A stretch of 64,000 bases of DNA from Orbilia blumenaviensis (GCA_036872755.1 JAVHNS010000009.1:1922001-1986000); one strand, 5' to 3'; positions 35,499 through 48,784 are shown, counted from the first letter of the stretch. Numbers and translations are program-made. Notes: generated by a model from the letters alone, not told the origin.

Positions 35499-38400
35499 CC
35501 TCTCTCAGCTCTACTGCGGCAACTCTCGCAAAAAAAAACCAAATAAAAATATTTATAGAATTAGGTAAAATTAACTTCAAGTACAAGTACAGAGTAAAAG
35601 ATAAATTGAGGCTCTGATACTCCAAGAAATGGCTTTTTGTTTGATTTATCTGGGCGAAACGTTAACGGTATTGGCGGCGATATATATACCTGCGAAAACC
35701 CGCAACCCGCGGTTCCCGTTCCCGACGGGAAAGTTAAAAACGTTCGCTTTTCCGGATTTGGAGGGCGGGCTTGACTGGTTGACGGCCGGTTACACGAAGC
35801 GAGTTACGCCTAATTTAGACGTCTAACTAGGCTAAGTTCGTTATAGGAAGCTTGCTAGTTATTGTTCGCCTAGCTATAGTTGCGTGTGCTGATTGCTTGC
35901 ACCTTCCTGGAAATCGATGTTGGATTAGAGGCGCCGATGTTGCAGATGATGTGAGATGACGGCGGTTCGTGTCGTCGTTGGTGATACGAAGACTCTTGGA
36001 CTCTGTGTAACTACCTCGACGATGCTACATCGTCAGAGGCTATTATAATGGCGTCTGGAGTTTGTAGGCGACTTAGCAGCCGCAAATATTTCCCAACAGG
36101 CTTTTGCGTTGGCTAAGCTTGCCCGGCCCGCTTGGGTACAACGGCAGCAGCCTCTGTAGCCACGCGAGAACGAAAATATACTTTACCATGTGTGTGTGAC
36201 CCTAACGCCTTCAACTTATATATTTCTTGATCTATCATTAAAATATAGTATGTCTGCATAGCCGCGTGAACATTCCAGGGGTGTTCTACCGAACCTGAGA
36301 GAAAACAATAGGGGGATCGACCATGTTCTATGCGTTTCCGGCACTCTCCTCGCGCCAGCTACGACGTATATTTATACATCACAGTATCATCCTTACAATT
36401 TACCCAGGCTTGCAAGTCTTCTAGTATTTTTTCTTCACTACTCATATTCCTCCAAACCAAACAGACTTTTCAGATATCGAGCAGACGCCGCTTCCACTTT
36501 TATTTATATACGCAGTCTATCTACGGTGTGCTAAACACTGCCTAATCTTACATATATCTTCTTTTTTGGATAAGCCTAACATCTATGAAGGATACATATA
36601 ACAGATGTAATATCCATGGCTCTGCCATACCTACAGCATCCCCTACAAGAGTCTATACCTTATCGAACGTAATTCGAGAGACAGGTCCCGTACCACCCAT
36701 ATCTTCATTCGAAGCTTTGGCGAACCAGATCTAGGAACTAAGGTGGTGACGGAGCACAGTATCTACATACCAGGGCCTATGTCCTACAACGGCGGAAAAG
36801 CTGTTTACATATATACACGGGCTTTAAAAGTCTACCAACGCAGTTCTCAAGATCCTATCCCGATGTCTACTTATCACCCATCGAGAGCTTGGACAATCTT
36901 GATGTCCGTCTCGATCTACCCCAGCACAAACGCACACGCTAGCCGCAATCGCAATACGGGCACTAAGAGAGCGACCAAAGCAGCAGAAAATGCGATGTTC
37001 CTGCAGTTATCTTTATGCCCTTGATGCACTAAAAAGTCGCGATAAACCTGTCTCAAATGTGATAACACGAGCTTATAAAAATCCTGAATTTAGAATGTTC
37101 TTTGCAATTCGGAGCATCTGGCAGCTTATATGATAGCAGACTAGACTTCATGATATATATAAAGGATTTCGGGTTGGTATCGGTCACTGGTGATGTTACT
37201 TCCCGATTCCTGGTAATGCATGGAGCGAAACGATTTATATTTCAGTTTTGAGGGGAAGTGGTTATATACTTACGTTTGAATCGGCAAAATCCTTCGAAGC
37301 AGAAATACAGGCACGTGAAGAGGCAACATATATATCCCTAGGAGGATGAGCTTGATGATCTCTTCCATTGGTGAGTGGGCGGTTCTGGAGATTTTGTTTT
37401 TCTTATTAGTTATTATTGTTTATTACATATGCATAGCGAAGGCACTGGGTTTCTTTTGTTGGCGGCCGCGTCCACCATGTTCCTTAACTCTATAATTGCA
37501 CCGGGGGAGCGAAGATTAACTAAAGTGGGGATCCTTGTCATGTTGGTTGGAAACAACATTTATAGTCATCAACCTTCGGATCACTCAATACAAGCGAATA
37601 CCCCTCCCTCTTGATTGTCGTCCACATAATACAAATTCCGCTATCCGTGCAGCTAGGGACAGTGTGTAAGCCCCGAGTGTGCTCTAGACACACATCTGCG
37701 CTTTCTCCTGGGCAATGGGTTTTTATTCAATGTTGGCTTTATATAACCGCTGCCATGTAGTGCACCATGGCTCCATCAGGAAGAATTATGGTATCTAGGT
37801 ATTCTACTATCAATACTGTATGAACTAAGGTCAGATATCTTGTTTGATACGCTAATTGTAGACGGGCTATTTATGTTTATGTGGGGTGTCTGGACTATAC
37901 TGGAGTGACTTCTATATATATACCGTAGGGAGGGAATGGTAGAATTAGTGGAAGCTTTCTGTGGTTCAAGTCGATCTAGTAGCCAATATAAAGAAATTAT
38001 AATTTCTCAAGTCAGCTTGGGAGTCCTCAAGTCACACCGCAAGTTTACCAAAAACTTGTACGGTAATTAGCCTGGTGCTGGCTGATAGTAGTGTGGATTC
38101 GCAATTACCTATGACAAATGTGTGGATCGAGCAAAGAATGGGCAGTTCTGCAATCAAAAAAAAATAGCCAGTCGGTAGGTTCTATGTAACTAGGGTATAT
38201 AAATACTTAAGTACTCTACATTGAGCGACCTGTATGCTCGAGGTCCATCGACACTAGTAACCTAATGTAATAAGCCTAGTTACAGTAGTGTATAGCCGTG
38301 GGGATTGAGATTGCGAGGTAAAAACTGTTAGCTTAATTAACGAATTTATATTTTAACCGTTTATATGCCCAGTACCTTGACTATTTAGATCTGGGTACAT

Positions 38401-38951
38401 GCGAAAATCACATTTTTGGCCCCGCCGGTTGTCTGAGTCAAATTGGGAAATCCGATTTGAATCCAGGGGTTAAATTCTATATATGTATATTACCTACCTA
38501 AGTACGTAAGAGGGCTATTTGGTTGCTACTAGTCTCGTAAACAGTAAATGTTATAGACTATAGACTACTAATGGACTGAGACTAGTTACTAACTATAAGA
38601 GTCGGTATCGACTTCGATACCACCCCGCTACCTCAAGTTAATCTTGTGTTGGAGACGTGGCGGAAAAGTTAACCTCAATTGTCCCCGCAGTGCCTGACTC
38701 CCAGGCCACCGAGTTACCTAGGTACCTTGCAGTATATATAGTGCGAAAACATCGATTCATGCAATTTTATTGCTCTGACTATATCATCGTCTCACCTCCA
38801 TCTACTTTCGCCTTGAGGTATCAATCCGACAACATGATACTGAATCCTTTGAAAAGTTTACAGCAGCTCCCCCAACCTCCCAGCAGCATATATATAGCTT
38901 CAAGAGATACTACTCCGGTGCTGGCATATATCTAAATCTTATATATATATC
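35499..38951. other. long intergenic region, no gene seen
   Basis: About 3.5 kb, AT-rich, with many stop codons in all frames and no open frame with protein-like features. It contains an exact TACCTAGGTA at 38715-38724. The left end holds the hydrolase promoter. The right end (TATATATATAT just before 38952) serves the first RNase H-like paralogue. Confidence 0.5.
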
Positions 38952-40523
38952 ATGGAAAACTGCGGCAAAAGAGTACCACCAGACCAGTGCCGGTGCCAAT
39001 ATTCTCAGACCCCTCGGCGGGTTCTCATATATCAAAGTGAACTGGACCCAATAAGTTCGACTGGATTGGCAGGAGTGTGAGTATATCTTTTAAGATTGCG
39101 GAAAATATCGAACGTCTACAAATCGGACTGCCGACCCTAATGCTATATTCCAAATAGTTTTACAGCCCACCTGGCCACAGGAACGCAATTCAAGTTTGGG
39201 ATAATCAAACAACTTCCTATATCTCTTGTCGACCACCAATTTTATTTAGAAAATTTGCATGGTGCACAGAATATACCATGGCCCGCCGGAACACTACTAT
39301 CATTCCCACCAGCGTCAAACGGAGTCTCTGCGTTATCCTGCATCCTGCCAATACGTCCTGGCTACTCTGGACGCCTCAATGACCCATTTTATTCATTTGT
39401 CCGCTTTAGCCACGAAGACCCCGTATTCGAACCGACTCCAATGAAATGCTACGGTCTTGCTTCTCTCATGTTCGTGTTTCACGAAACACCTCTCCATATT
39501 AGATGTCTACTGGTATCGGGCCTATCGCAACTACCCCTGCCGGATGAGTTCTCCCCTTGCAATGTCTTTTTCGATGGAAGAATTTTCGACGGCGTCGCAA
39601 TACCGTTCGAAGTAAGGTTTGGAAACTCGCATACGTCCAGGACGTTACCTCTACAAGATGGTCTCTCCAATGTCTACAAAAGACCCGGTTCGACGCATAT
39701 CACGGATATTGGCAGTAAGCCCGAACTCTCTGTTTGCGTGGCCTCTGTGCCGATTGCCGAAGACTCCAGGAAGAGAACGGGCAAAGAAGTAGGTTGCGCT
39801 GTTGGCGTGTCCTTTCGGACAGGTTCAATGTTTAACAGGGTAAAGCTCCTGGATAGCACCTCTATCGACAACAAAGCCCATAGAATCGCAGAAATCGAAA
39901 GTATTGCCCGAGTTGAGATAGCGAGGCTGCATGAATATTGCGGTACCATATTTCGGCATGTTAAGCTCCACGGAATAATGAAACATAGGAAATATATCAA
40001 GAATACGCGGAGACGGAACCAGAAGGCACAAGGGCAGAGGAGGCTCACGGGTCCCTTCGATACTTCTTCCAATGACGTGGATCATTGCCAAGGAGATTAT
40101 AATCTCATGTTCACTGGTGTGGACAATTTCAATGAAGCTGTGACGAATCAATGGGATGCACTTATTGCACGACTGGACGAAATGCTTAAATGGGGCTTGA
40201 TCGAGCCTGATAAACTCACGACCTATTTTAGGCTGCCGGATGGGATGAACAGGCGTTCTTTTGGAATAAATATTGAAGAACATGCAGCCAAAGAGTCATA
40301 CAAACGGTTTCTATTGAGGGAGAGTCTTCCGGGAGACGCTCATCGGGAGAACTACGATGTTATCGAGGCACGATTGATATGTCAACATTTTCTACCTCGA
40401 GGGTTCTATCTCTATAACCTTTGTGAATGTGAGCCTGGGCTTGGGACTCTGAGAGAAGAGTCTCCTTTGCCTACAGAGCCTGGATTCCAGACCAAGGGGT
40501 GTCATTATTGGCTTCCGGAATAA
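38952..40523 (+). CDS. lineage-specific protein, tandem paralogue 1, degenerate RNase H-like
   Basis: Exons 38952-39076 and 39158-40523 (81-nt intron, phase 2), about 496 residues. The N-terminal half aligns throughout with the next gene: FTAHLATGTQFKF vs FTGYLPTGDDFKF, LPISLVDHQFY vs LPIAMLDVNFY, NIPWPAG vs NVPWTTN, FFDGRIFDGVAIPF vs LLDIRLFDGEKVPL. Both genes have the intron at the same codon and phase, which confirms the model and the duplication. The C-terminal half is more diverged. GCAVGVSFRTGSMFN, then AHRIAEIESIARVEIA, then LMFTGVDNFNEAV occupy the places of the RNase H strands and helix, but the acidic active site is not conserved (TGV where TDS is expected). A basic insert (KHRKYIKNTRRRNQK) splits the domain. 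No signal peptide or membrane segment. Function unknown. Confidence 0.78.
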
Positions 40524-41134
40524 GCTAGAAACGGGTGGGAGATCAGGCCTGAGGCTTCGAGTGCGCTGCCTTCGACGAAAATGGGCCCCAAAGGTCATTG
40601 TTCCGAAAGTTTCATCAGGCGACGAGGGAAGATTTAGTATGTAATACTACCTACTCATATATTTCCTTCCATTATGCTTTTCGAGTTAACTACTGAAGTT
40701 CCTGGTCGAAGTTTGGCCTCAGGGATACACCCTCTGGGCATAGATACTGCTCCACTGGGTTGTATCGTCAGATACAATGCCTGCTTCAAGAGCAGCTTTA
40801 CTATTTGCTTATCGAACACGTTTTCCTAGCCTATTAAGACTTGAAGCAGCTTCAGAGCTATTGGAAAAGATAATATCAACGCTGGGAGTATAGCCGCTTA
40901 ACTACAATGTTAACAATTTCCCTCGTGCTCTACCTTTCCTGTCTATAAAAGCCCTACTTCGTCCCTTCTCTTTCATCTACAACCGATATTTCTTTTAATT
41001 CTGCATCCTTCTTGCCCCTTTGTTCCTCTCTCAAAGATTCATTATCAAATAACTGTTCAATTCTTTTGCTCATAACTGTTACCGTTTCCAATCGTTGATA
41101 TCGAACGATTTCATTCTATCCTTTTGAATACAAA
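40524..41134. other. intergenic between the tandem paralogues
   Basis: 611 bp holding the 3' UTR of the first paralogue and the promoter of the second, including a TATA box at 40944-40950 and a pyrimidine-rich leader after it. Confidence 0.6.
40944..40950 (+). promoter_or_regulatory. TATA box of tandem paralogue 2
   Basis: TATAAAA preceded by TCTCG/CTTTCCTG-type pyrimidine sequence and followed by a CT-rich leader with no ATG until the start codon 185 bp downstream. This is the usual layout of a well-expressed fungal promoter. Inferred from position and sequence only. Confidence 0.45.
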
Positions 41135-42828
41135 ATGTCGACAGCGGATTCACGTTGTGGTCTGGTTATCATCACGGAGAAGCTTGAGAGCATGGATCTC
41201 TCAGCTGTCTCGAATCAGTTAGTATTGATCGCGTCTACATCCGTGTTATAGTATTAGCTGGCGCATGGATAGCCATTGATATGGTCATTTACAACAATGA
41301 TCCAGACTTCCTCGAATTTTTTTGATTGAATGCTGATTTCTCTTCCAACACTAGGTTCACTGGCTACCTGCCCACTGGAGACGACTTCAAGTTTCGATGT
41401 GTGCCACAGCTTCCAATAGCAATGCTAGATGTCAATTTCTACAAGCAAAAGCTCCTAAACCGCCACAACGTCCCATGGACCACTAATTGGAGTATCTCCT
41501 TCCCTAGCGGAAATCTCGGAGAGAGGTCTTCAATTTTCCCCATGGCCGGCGATACCACCGTCCACAAGGACGGAGGTGAAGTTTTCTTATTCCCCGCCAT
41601 ATACGGCGAAGATGTCAGAATCCACACCTTCGGAGTCGTCACCTTTCCATGGGTCCTTTACGGCGTGCCTATTACCGTTCAATGTCTTTTGGTTGGGAAT
41701 ATGGAAATGATTCCACTTCCAGGAAATGCTGGGGCGGGGAAGTTACTTCTTGATATTCGTCTTTTTGACGGTGAGAAGGTTCCTCTTTTGTACTCGCTTA
41801 ATAGGACTTCATTCATGATGAAGCGTGGGTCTTCGAAGGTTTGCGTCGCGTTTGATATCTCCAGAAATATTTTGGATGCTGCGATCTGTCTCACCGCTAT
41901 GTCTTCATGCATTGAGTATGGAAAGCACACGGATGCAGGAGAAGAAGGAGCAGGAGGAGCAGCAGGCGGAGGAGAAATCCAACCCAACGGACCTCAACCC
42001 GAAGATCCAGACTTCATCGAAGACCCAGCCGCACACCGCAAGGCCAGAATGCGACCAGGTCCAAAACCATGGATGAACGAAGACCTCCTAGGCGAACTCT
42101 TCTGCGGCGTCTGCATCTACTATGGAAAAGACTCACAATTCAACATCGAAATCGAACTCGATAACGAAGAAATCGACTGCAAGGAAAGAGCCGATATCAG
42201 GATGGCGATCGAAACCATCAGGTCTATCAACAATATTTTCAAACACACGGGATTTAGCTTTCGAAAGGCTATCGTTAGCACGGATTCAATCTTTTTATGT
42301 AATGCGCTTCAGCTACCTACCACGGTTACTCACTGGGCTGAAATGGGCTGGCGTACTGATTCAGGACACCCAATCGAACACCAAGACCTCTGGGAGGAGT
42401 ACCTCGACGACCTAAAACCCACCTATCCAATCCTCTGGCACCTCTGCCCACGTGACCCAAAAGTAGAAGCCAAAGTACTCGCCCGAAAATGCGCGATGCA
42501 AAACATTTACATCTGCGAAACAACCACCGCGGAAGCCGCGAACGATCGAGAGCGTGAGTTCCCACCGGAGTTCATAGTCGTGGAGGATACTCAGGCAGAA
42601 TATCTGTATGAGAAATTCACCACCGATTCTCAAAATGAGACGGCTCAGAGGATCGGATCTGCTTTTTATGACGGTGGGATCTGTGCGAAGGATTTGCCGG
42701 TAGGGTTTCATTGCATGATTGATTGCAGGGAGTGTAGGGGCATCCACGCTTTTCCGGATGTTCATTGTCCGAGACCTTCTTTGGATTCTTTGTTGGTTCG
42801 TAATGGGGAGGTTAATTACGCCTATTGA
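41135..42828 (+). CDS. tandem paralogue 2 with C-terminal RNase H-like fold
   Basis: Exons 41135-41217 and 41355-42828 (137-nt intron, phase 2, same site as in the upstream paralogue), about 518 residues. The N-terminal ~185 residues share the lineage-specific domain of the neighbour. An acidic/Gly-rich linker (EEGAGGAAGGGEIQ) follows. Residues about 275-420 read as RNase HI: GVCIYYGKDSQFNIEIELDN strands, KERADIRMAIETI (NRAEL helix; Glu replaced by Asp308), IVSTDSIFLCNAL (TDS strand, Asp338 kept), then WAEMGWRTDSGHPIEHQDLW, where RNase H has W..GWKT..GKPV.N.DLW. The last motif (GHAG...ERCD) is lost: LCPRDPKVEAKVLARKC. AFDIS (Asp195) could be the first catalytic strand, separated by the linker. 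It is probably a nucleic-acid-binding or inactive RNase H; catalysis is doubtful. Confidence 0.8.
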
Positions 42829-43822
42829 ATTTTTTTTTCTCTTTCTTTCTCGCTTTTATCGTCTCGATTGATTGTGTCTATTCTGAGGCTTGCTTTTTGT
42901 TACAAAAAAGAAAGTGAGCTGTGAGTAGAGGCACTTTTGAGAGTGAGAGAGAGAGGAGTGATATCTGGCCGTTTCTCGACAATTCTTCTTCTTACTCTCA
43001 ACTTTCTATCTTTGTTTTCGCTTTGACTTCTGAATTCACTGCATTATGGCACATTCTATCTGTTTTGCTTCTACCCGGCGTTTTATCCCTATTTTTAATT
43101 CTTTTGGCATAGTTTAATACGGTTCTTTTCGTTTCGTATTAACACACGACACGAATAATCAGTACAGCCTACAAAGCTGCAGGAAGGCCTAACTACTCAG
43201 AAATTGAAGGATATAACCTCCTTCAGCCTCGGGGTAGAGGACTTTAATACTTTTTGTCGCGAGCTTGGCTGTGCCGACGCCGGTCTGGAGTTTTTACCAT
43301 GCCTACTGCTTGTTATGGTTACTTATTTACTCATAGCATTGATAACGAATGAAACGGTTGACTTGAATTGAATGGTGACATGTCTTCACACGTCGTAGCT
43401 TTTGTTTAGCTAGGCTCGCAAGGAGGCTTAGGAAGTACCTTTACGATATATCGATATAACTACCGTAAGGGTTTTCGGTAAATTTGGGAGGTGGGTTTAG
43501 GGCCCTAGCCGGTTTAAGAAATTACAGTTTCTTTATATTGGCCATGGAATAGACCTGAAACGTAAACCCGTTTTTCATTTTACCCTACGGTATACACGCC
43601 TACGATATCTGAGACGGAAGCGCATGTCCATAAACAAAGAGTAATGTATATAAGCCCTTAAGTACTATATCTAAGGAAGCAATAATACTAATAATAAAGG
43701 TACCGCTTACCACATAATAAAAACGGTACCAATAGAACTTTTATTCCCGTGTCCCTACTACCGTGAGACTAGTGTATCTAAAAATCCCCGGGGGGAACGG
43801 GTGTTAATGGGCGAGGGCTAAT
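42829..43822. other. convergent 3' region, no gene seen
   Basis: About 1 kb between the stop of the second paralogue and the stop of lysyl-tRNA synthetase. A T-rich and CT-rich stretch (42829-42860) follows the first stop. A GGTACC-containing inverted repeat lies around 43699-43732. No gene seen. Confidence 0.5.
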
Positions 43823-45943
43823 TTATTTACCAGGGGCCTGTAGTTCACCGGTGGCATCAGCCTCCTGAGGCTTGATACCGACGACCTCGGATGCGAACTT
43901 CTTGTCCTGACCGTCGTCTTTCATGAATGCTGTGGGTTTTATATTCCATTAGTTGTTATTGTATACTTATGAGGAGGGTTTGAGTGGGAAGGAATGAGGA
44001 ACTTACGGAAAGCGAGGACCTCCTTGATACTGTAATGATCGGTCAAGAACATAACCATACGGTCGATACCCATACCCCACCCACCGGTCGGCGGCAGACC
44101 GTATTCCAAGCTGGTACAGAAGTTCTCATCGATCAATTGAGCTTCATCATCACCCTGTGCCTTCTGACTAGCCTGCTCTTCAAATCTCAACCTCTGATCA
44201 AAGGGGTCGTTCAACTCGGTATAAGCGTTCACGATCTCCTTCTTACAAACGAAGGCCTCGAATCGTTCGCACAGACCAGCTCTCGATCTATGGTACTTAG
44301 CGAGAGGGGACATCATCTGTGGATGTCCGGTGATGAAAGTGGGGTTGACGCAGGTTTCTTCGATGAATTCTCCGACGAGCTTATCCAGCATTCTAGCGTT
44401 TGTGAGAGGTGGTGTGCATTCGATCTTAAGTTCCTTAAGTAATGCCCTCAAGAACTCGTTCGTTTCCATTGTATGTAGCTGATCTCCGGCTGGGAAGGTC
44501 TTGCCGGTTGCCTTTTCGAGCTCAGTCATCATGTCTACCCTACGCCAGGGCTTCTCCCAGTTGACTTCGTAGACCTCGCCGGATTGGGTGTGGAACTTGG
44601 TTTGGTATCCGCCCGTGATATGCTTGACGAGCCCTGAGACAAGCTCCTCGGTCATATCCATAACGTCATTGACATCGGCGTACGCCATGTAGAACTCGCA
44701 GGTGGTGAATTCGGGATTATGTGTCAGATCGATACCCTCGTTTCTGAACTGTCTTCCGATTTCGTATACTCGTTCCAACCCACCTACTACCAACATCTTA
44801 AGGTATAACTCCGGAGCCACACGCATGAACAAGTTCATATCTAACTCGTTGTGATGGGTGATGAATGGTTTGGCGGTGGCACCTCCGGCGATAGCGTTCA
44901 TCATAGGTGTTTCGACTTCTACGAACTCTCGCTCGTCGAAGTACTTGCGGATGTAGGTGACCATCTTGGAACGGGTGATGAAGGTTTCACGGGTGCGGTG
45001 GTTCATGATGAGGTCGAGGTATCGTTGACGGTAGCGGGTTTCCTGGTCCTTGAGGCCGAAGTGCTCGGTGGGGAGCATGTGGAGGGATGGGGATAGAAGA
45101 GTGATCTCTCGGACAAAGATTGAGAGTTCACCGGCCTGACCGTCCTTAGCACCCTTGGGGTTTGTGTACCCGGGGAAACCGACGACACCGACGATGTCAC
45201 CACGACGGAGATGTTCATGCTGAGCGGCGAATTCGGCACCCTGGGCGTTAGCGGCGGAAGCGACGGCCTGGATTCTGTGTCCGTTGGAGCGGATTTCGTA
45301 GAAGCGGAGTTTGTCGCCGAAGGAGCGGTAGGCGTAGACACGGCCGGCTACGGCGACTGAGACTTCCGGTCGCTCTTCACCGGGCTTGAGGTCGTTGTGC
45401 TTGGTTAGGAAGTCTGGGATTGAGTCCTTGACGTGGAATTTGTGGGGGTATGGGTTTGGGTTCTTGGTTGTGCGGAGGTTGTTGATTGTGCGGGATCGGA
45501 GCTCGAAGTATTGCTGTTCCAATTGAGAAAAAAAAAAAAAAAGGTTAGAGACGAGAGATCTTATCATGAAGCTCCAGAGTAGCTTCAAAAAAGAGAGGAG
45601 AGGATATATATTTACGTTAGGTGTTAGCTCAGCTTCTTCGGCGCTCTTATCGACCAATCCTGCCTTCTTCTTCGCTGGCTCAGCAGCACCGCTGGCCTTC
45701 TTTTCCTCTTCCTATACCAAATACCGACATCGTGTGAGTAGCCATATCAAAGCACAATGAATTGGATATTATCGGAAAAAGGGGTACCTTCTTGCGCTTG
45801 GCCTCCTCCTTCTCTCTCTGCTTAAGTCTCTTCTTAAGCTCGGACTTGGAGACCATCTCGCCGGTGACTTCATCGAGGTGGAGGTTGGCGACACCTTCCG
45901 TTGGTGGGGCAGATGGCCCCGCAGCAGAGCTTGAATCTGCCAT
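43823..45943 (-). CDS. KRS1: lysyl-tRNA synthetase, class II
   Basis: Four exons: 45943-45788, 45711-45616, 45513-44007 and 43929-43823, about 621 residues. The N terminus is a Lys-rich eukaryotic appendix ([21 protein letters not shown]). The OB-fold anticodon-binding domain follows ([19 protein letters not shown]...). The catalytic core has motif 1 around [21 protein letters not shown], motif 2 [20 protein letters not shown] and motif 3 [16 protein letters not shown]. It charges tRNA-Lys for translation. No mitochondrial presequence is visible, so this is the cytosolic-type enzyme. Intron 2 contains an A15 (T15 in sense) tract as its polypyrimidine stretch. The last intron joins LAF to [12 protein letters not shown], matching the family's end. 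It is the only clearly housekeeping gene between two long gene-poor stretches. Confidence 0.95.
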
Positions 45944-47405
45944 TCTGAGTCAACTAAAACAACTGCTTTTGTAATCTTTAAATCAGCTTGTGTGTTTTGA
46001 ACGGAAAGAGGGATAATAAAGAAGAGAGAGAAGCTACCCTTGGAGGTTTTTTTATGTATGCCGGATCGGATGAGTCAGTTCGAAAAGGAGTGGGATCAAA
46101 TCGATTCAATTGGAGAATGCAAGGTTGGATGAGATGAAAAAAATTTGGCGGGGCAGCTCGATCTTTAGCTATTCAAAGGTTTGGAGGGGTTGTCTTGGTT
46201 ATTGGTCGGATATAAAGAGGTAAACCTTGTTCGGACGCCCGTTTGTGTTGCGGCTTGACCACACTTGTTAACAACTAGTTATTCTGCTTTTGAACCTAAG
46301 TTAACTACTAACTACTTCGCAGTTTCGGTATTTGGGGAGAGAAAAGTTGAAGAAGAGAAAAAGAGGAAAAGGGTGGATCACGATTAAAGGAATCATAGGG
46401 GGCTATATACTCGGGCTGTTGTTTTGATCGCATGTGGTATAAATGGATATCGATCTGCATGCGCGCACGTGTGGGCGGGATGTTGTTGACACTGTGGTGC
46501 TGCTCGACTGGACCTGCTGCTTAAGCTTCCAAGACTATAACCGGCTCGGGATTTTCCTCTGTATATATACTATTTAGCGATATCGGACAGCTCTGACTCT
46601 TTAAATAAACCTACTCATGTTTATCTAAAATACAAAATATCTGGAAAGAATAAGTTAAGTTGACCCGTTTGCCTTGTTGATTGCTTTGTTAGGATGTTGC
46701 ATCTATCTACGGATCTTGATTGGCCACATGTGCATGCAGCTGTGGCCATCTACATGGAGACTGCAGGTCGGTATATTATATACCTAACTACCTCCCTAGG
46801 TACCTATATATACCATATGCACACATGGTACCCGCTCTAGCGATACAATCGGCAACTATCATTGATCTCTTTAGGACAACGTGGAAATCGGATCTATCAA
46901 TTGTTGGTGTGCTCACAGATTGATTGTAAAGAAATGAGTTGTTTACGCAGGTACACTATAGTACAGGAGACACATATACACATGCAATATACTACTAGGC
47001 AGGCCGGATCCAAATAAAATTACTTCGCAGGTCTTGTTCTCGAAATCTTGGTTTAAGAAAATCCAGATATAGCTTTTGGTACACAGATTAGGAAGAGAAA
47101 CACCCATATGTTCTTTTCTTCCTTCTCCCTTCTTAGACTATATTTATCGCAGTTGGTAATCAAGATCAATATCCCTAAGGCCTTAGCGACATGCAGAAGT
47201 ATTGTTTACCGGGTGGGGCTTTGAGCTGCCTGTACTAGGTACCAGGTATTATCCATATCATTATTGTCGGATTAACTCATGTGCTGTACTAGTACTACTA
47301 AATTTATGACAGATTTTGAATATTGCGCAATTGGGAACTCGCATAGTTATAACAGGCGCTCCTGCCATTAGACTGGACCCGCTTCCGATAAAACTGACGT
47401 TAATT

Positions 47406-47419
47406 ACCTAATTAGGTAT
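47406..47419. repeat. 14-bp perfect palindrome TACCTAATTAGGTA
   Basis: An extended relative of the TACCTAGGTA element, with AATT inserted at the centre, in the 6.6-kb gene-poor region. Confidence 0.75.
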
Positions 47420-48761
47420 GTTGGCGGGTGAAGGAAGCTAATATCCATAGCCGTATGTCTAGTACGTATACCATATGGCCATGTTGAGCCAACAGTAGCC
47501 TGGACAACGTCTCCCTAGATGTGAGCCGAAGACTCATAGTGCGACGGACACCTAAATCTACTTTTGAGTTATCAGGACTAAGATGCTAGCCTGGACCGGT
47601 CATAGCGTGTGTTTGTGCACCAAAAAAACAACGAAAAACATATTTCGGAATGATCCATCGATTGATCACGCATGCCGCTTCGTTCACCTTTGCGTTTTAT
47701 TCAAATACGCTTTATTAAGAAAACATGTCGCGTAAGCGCTTCGATAAGCATGGCTTCTGGGGGGGCCGATCACAGGTCTATATTTACCCCCTAGTTGTAC
47801 AATCCCAACCGAGACCGCCTGGACACCATCTGATCTTGGGCAAAGGCATTTCTCGTAGAATGTCAGGGTTCGAATCGAAATCCATAAGCTCAGGGAAGTA
47901 GCAGTTAATGTCTTTGTGATAGCATGCGAGGACTCATGACAGAAATGAAGACAGGCCCTCCACATACTAAGCCCTTGAGAATGCCTAGTTTAGATATCTT
48001 GTATCTACCTAGGTAATTGGCTAGTCGTAGAGGTTTCTTGCGCCGATCTTGATTGTCTTCAGGTTCTCATTCTGCAGATAGGGCGAATTTCCGCAAAAGG
48101 AATATATATACGCCTTATATATCAGCGGATCAGCTTCATCGCCCTGGCTCTCTTTACAAACACGGTGCTCATAGTTATAGCGTTAGATGACTAGACTGTT
48201 CCCCGCATCATTCGATCCTGTCATGTTCTAGTAGAGAGGGATCCTCCGGCTCAACATCATTTATGATACCATTTGGTAGAGACTGCTTTACGAGATCGGT
48301 TGGCTCCATACTTTTTAATTTTGGGGGGAAAGGTGCATTCCCGGATTGCTTCCCCATGGCTTGAGACGTTGTCGCTCTTTTTGTGGGTTAACGTGGCATC
48401 CTTCTTTGCATCTTTCCGGGAAATGCTGGAAGACATTATATAACGGGTCCGATATATTTATGATTCTGACAGTAGATTTGTGGTCTCCAGGCCGATGCCC
48501 ATATGAGCACAGGGGTACCCAGGATAGAGGATTTCGTGCGGGCGGGAGAAGTACTTAGACATCATCTATGGTATGGACGGAGTCAAGCATATGAGAGGGC
48601 CAACTCGTCAAGTTTAGCTAGCTCCAGGTCTAGAGCTACGTAGCTTCGAAACTCTGTAAGTGATCCAGTGCATATCATGTTTCGAACAGGTGGGGCGAAA
48701 GTAGTATAATCCGCATTCTTTTCTTCCTTCCTTTCCTCTCCTCCAGCCCCTTCGAGTGTTG

Positions 48762-48784
48762 ATATATATATATATATATATATA
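48762..48784 (+). repeat. (AT)n microsatellite
   Basis: About eleven perfect AT dinucleotides in non-coding DNA. Confidence 0.9.

Noticed and set aside
35629..37614. Scattered open frames of 60-93 codons
   Set aside because: No protein-like features; AT-rich intergenic DNA.
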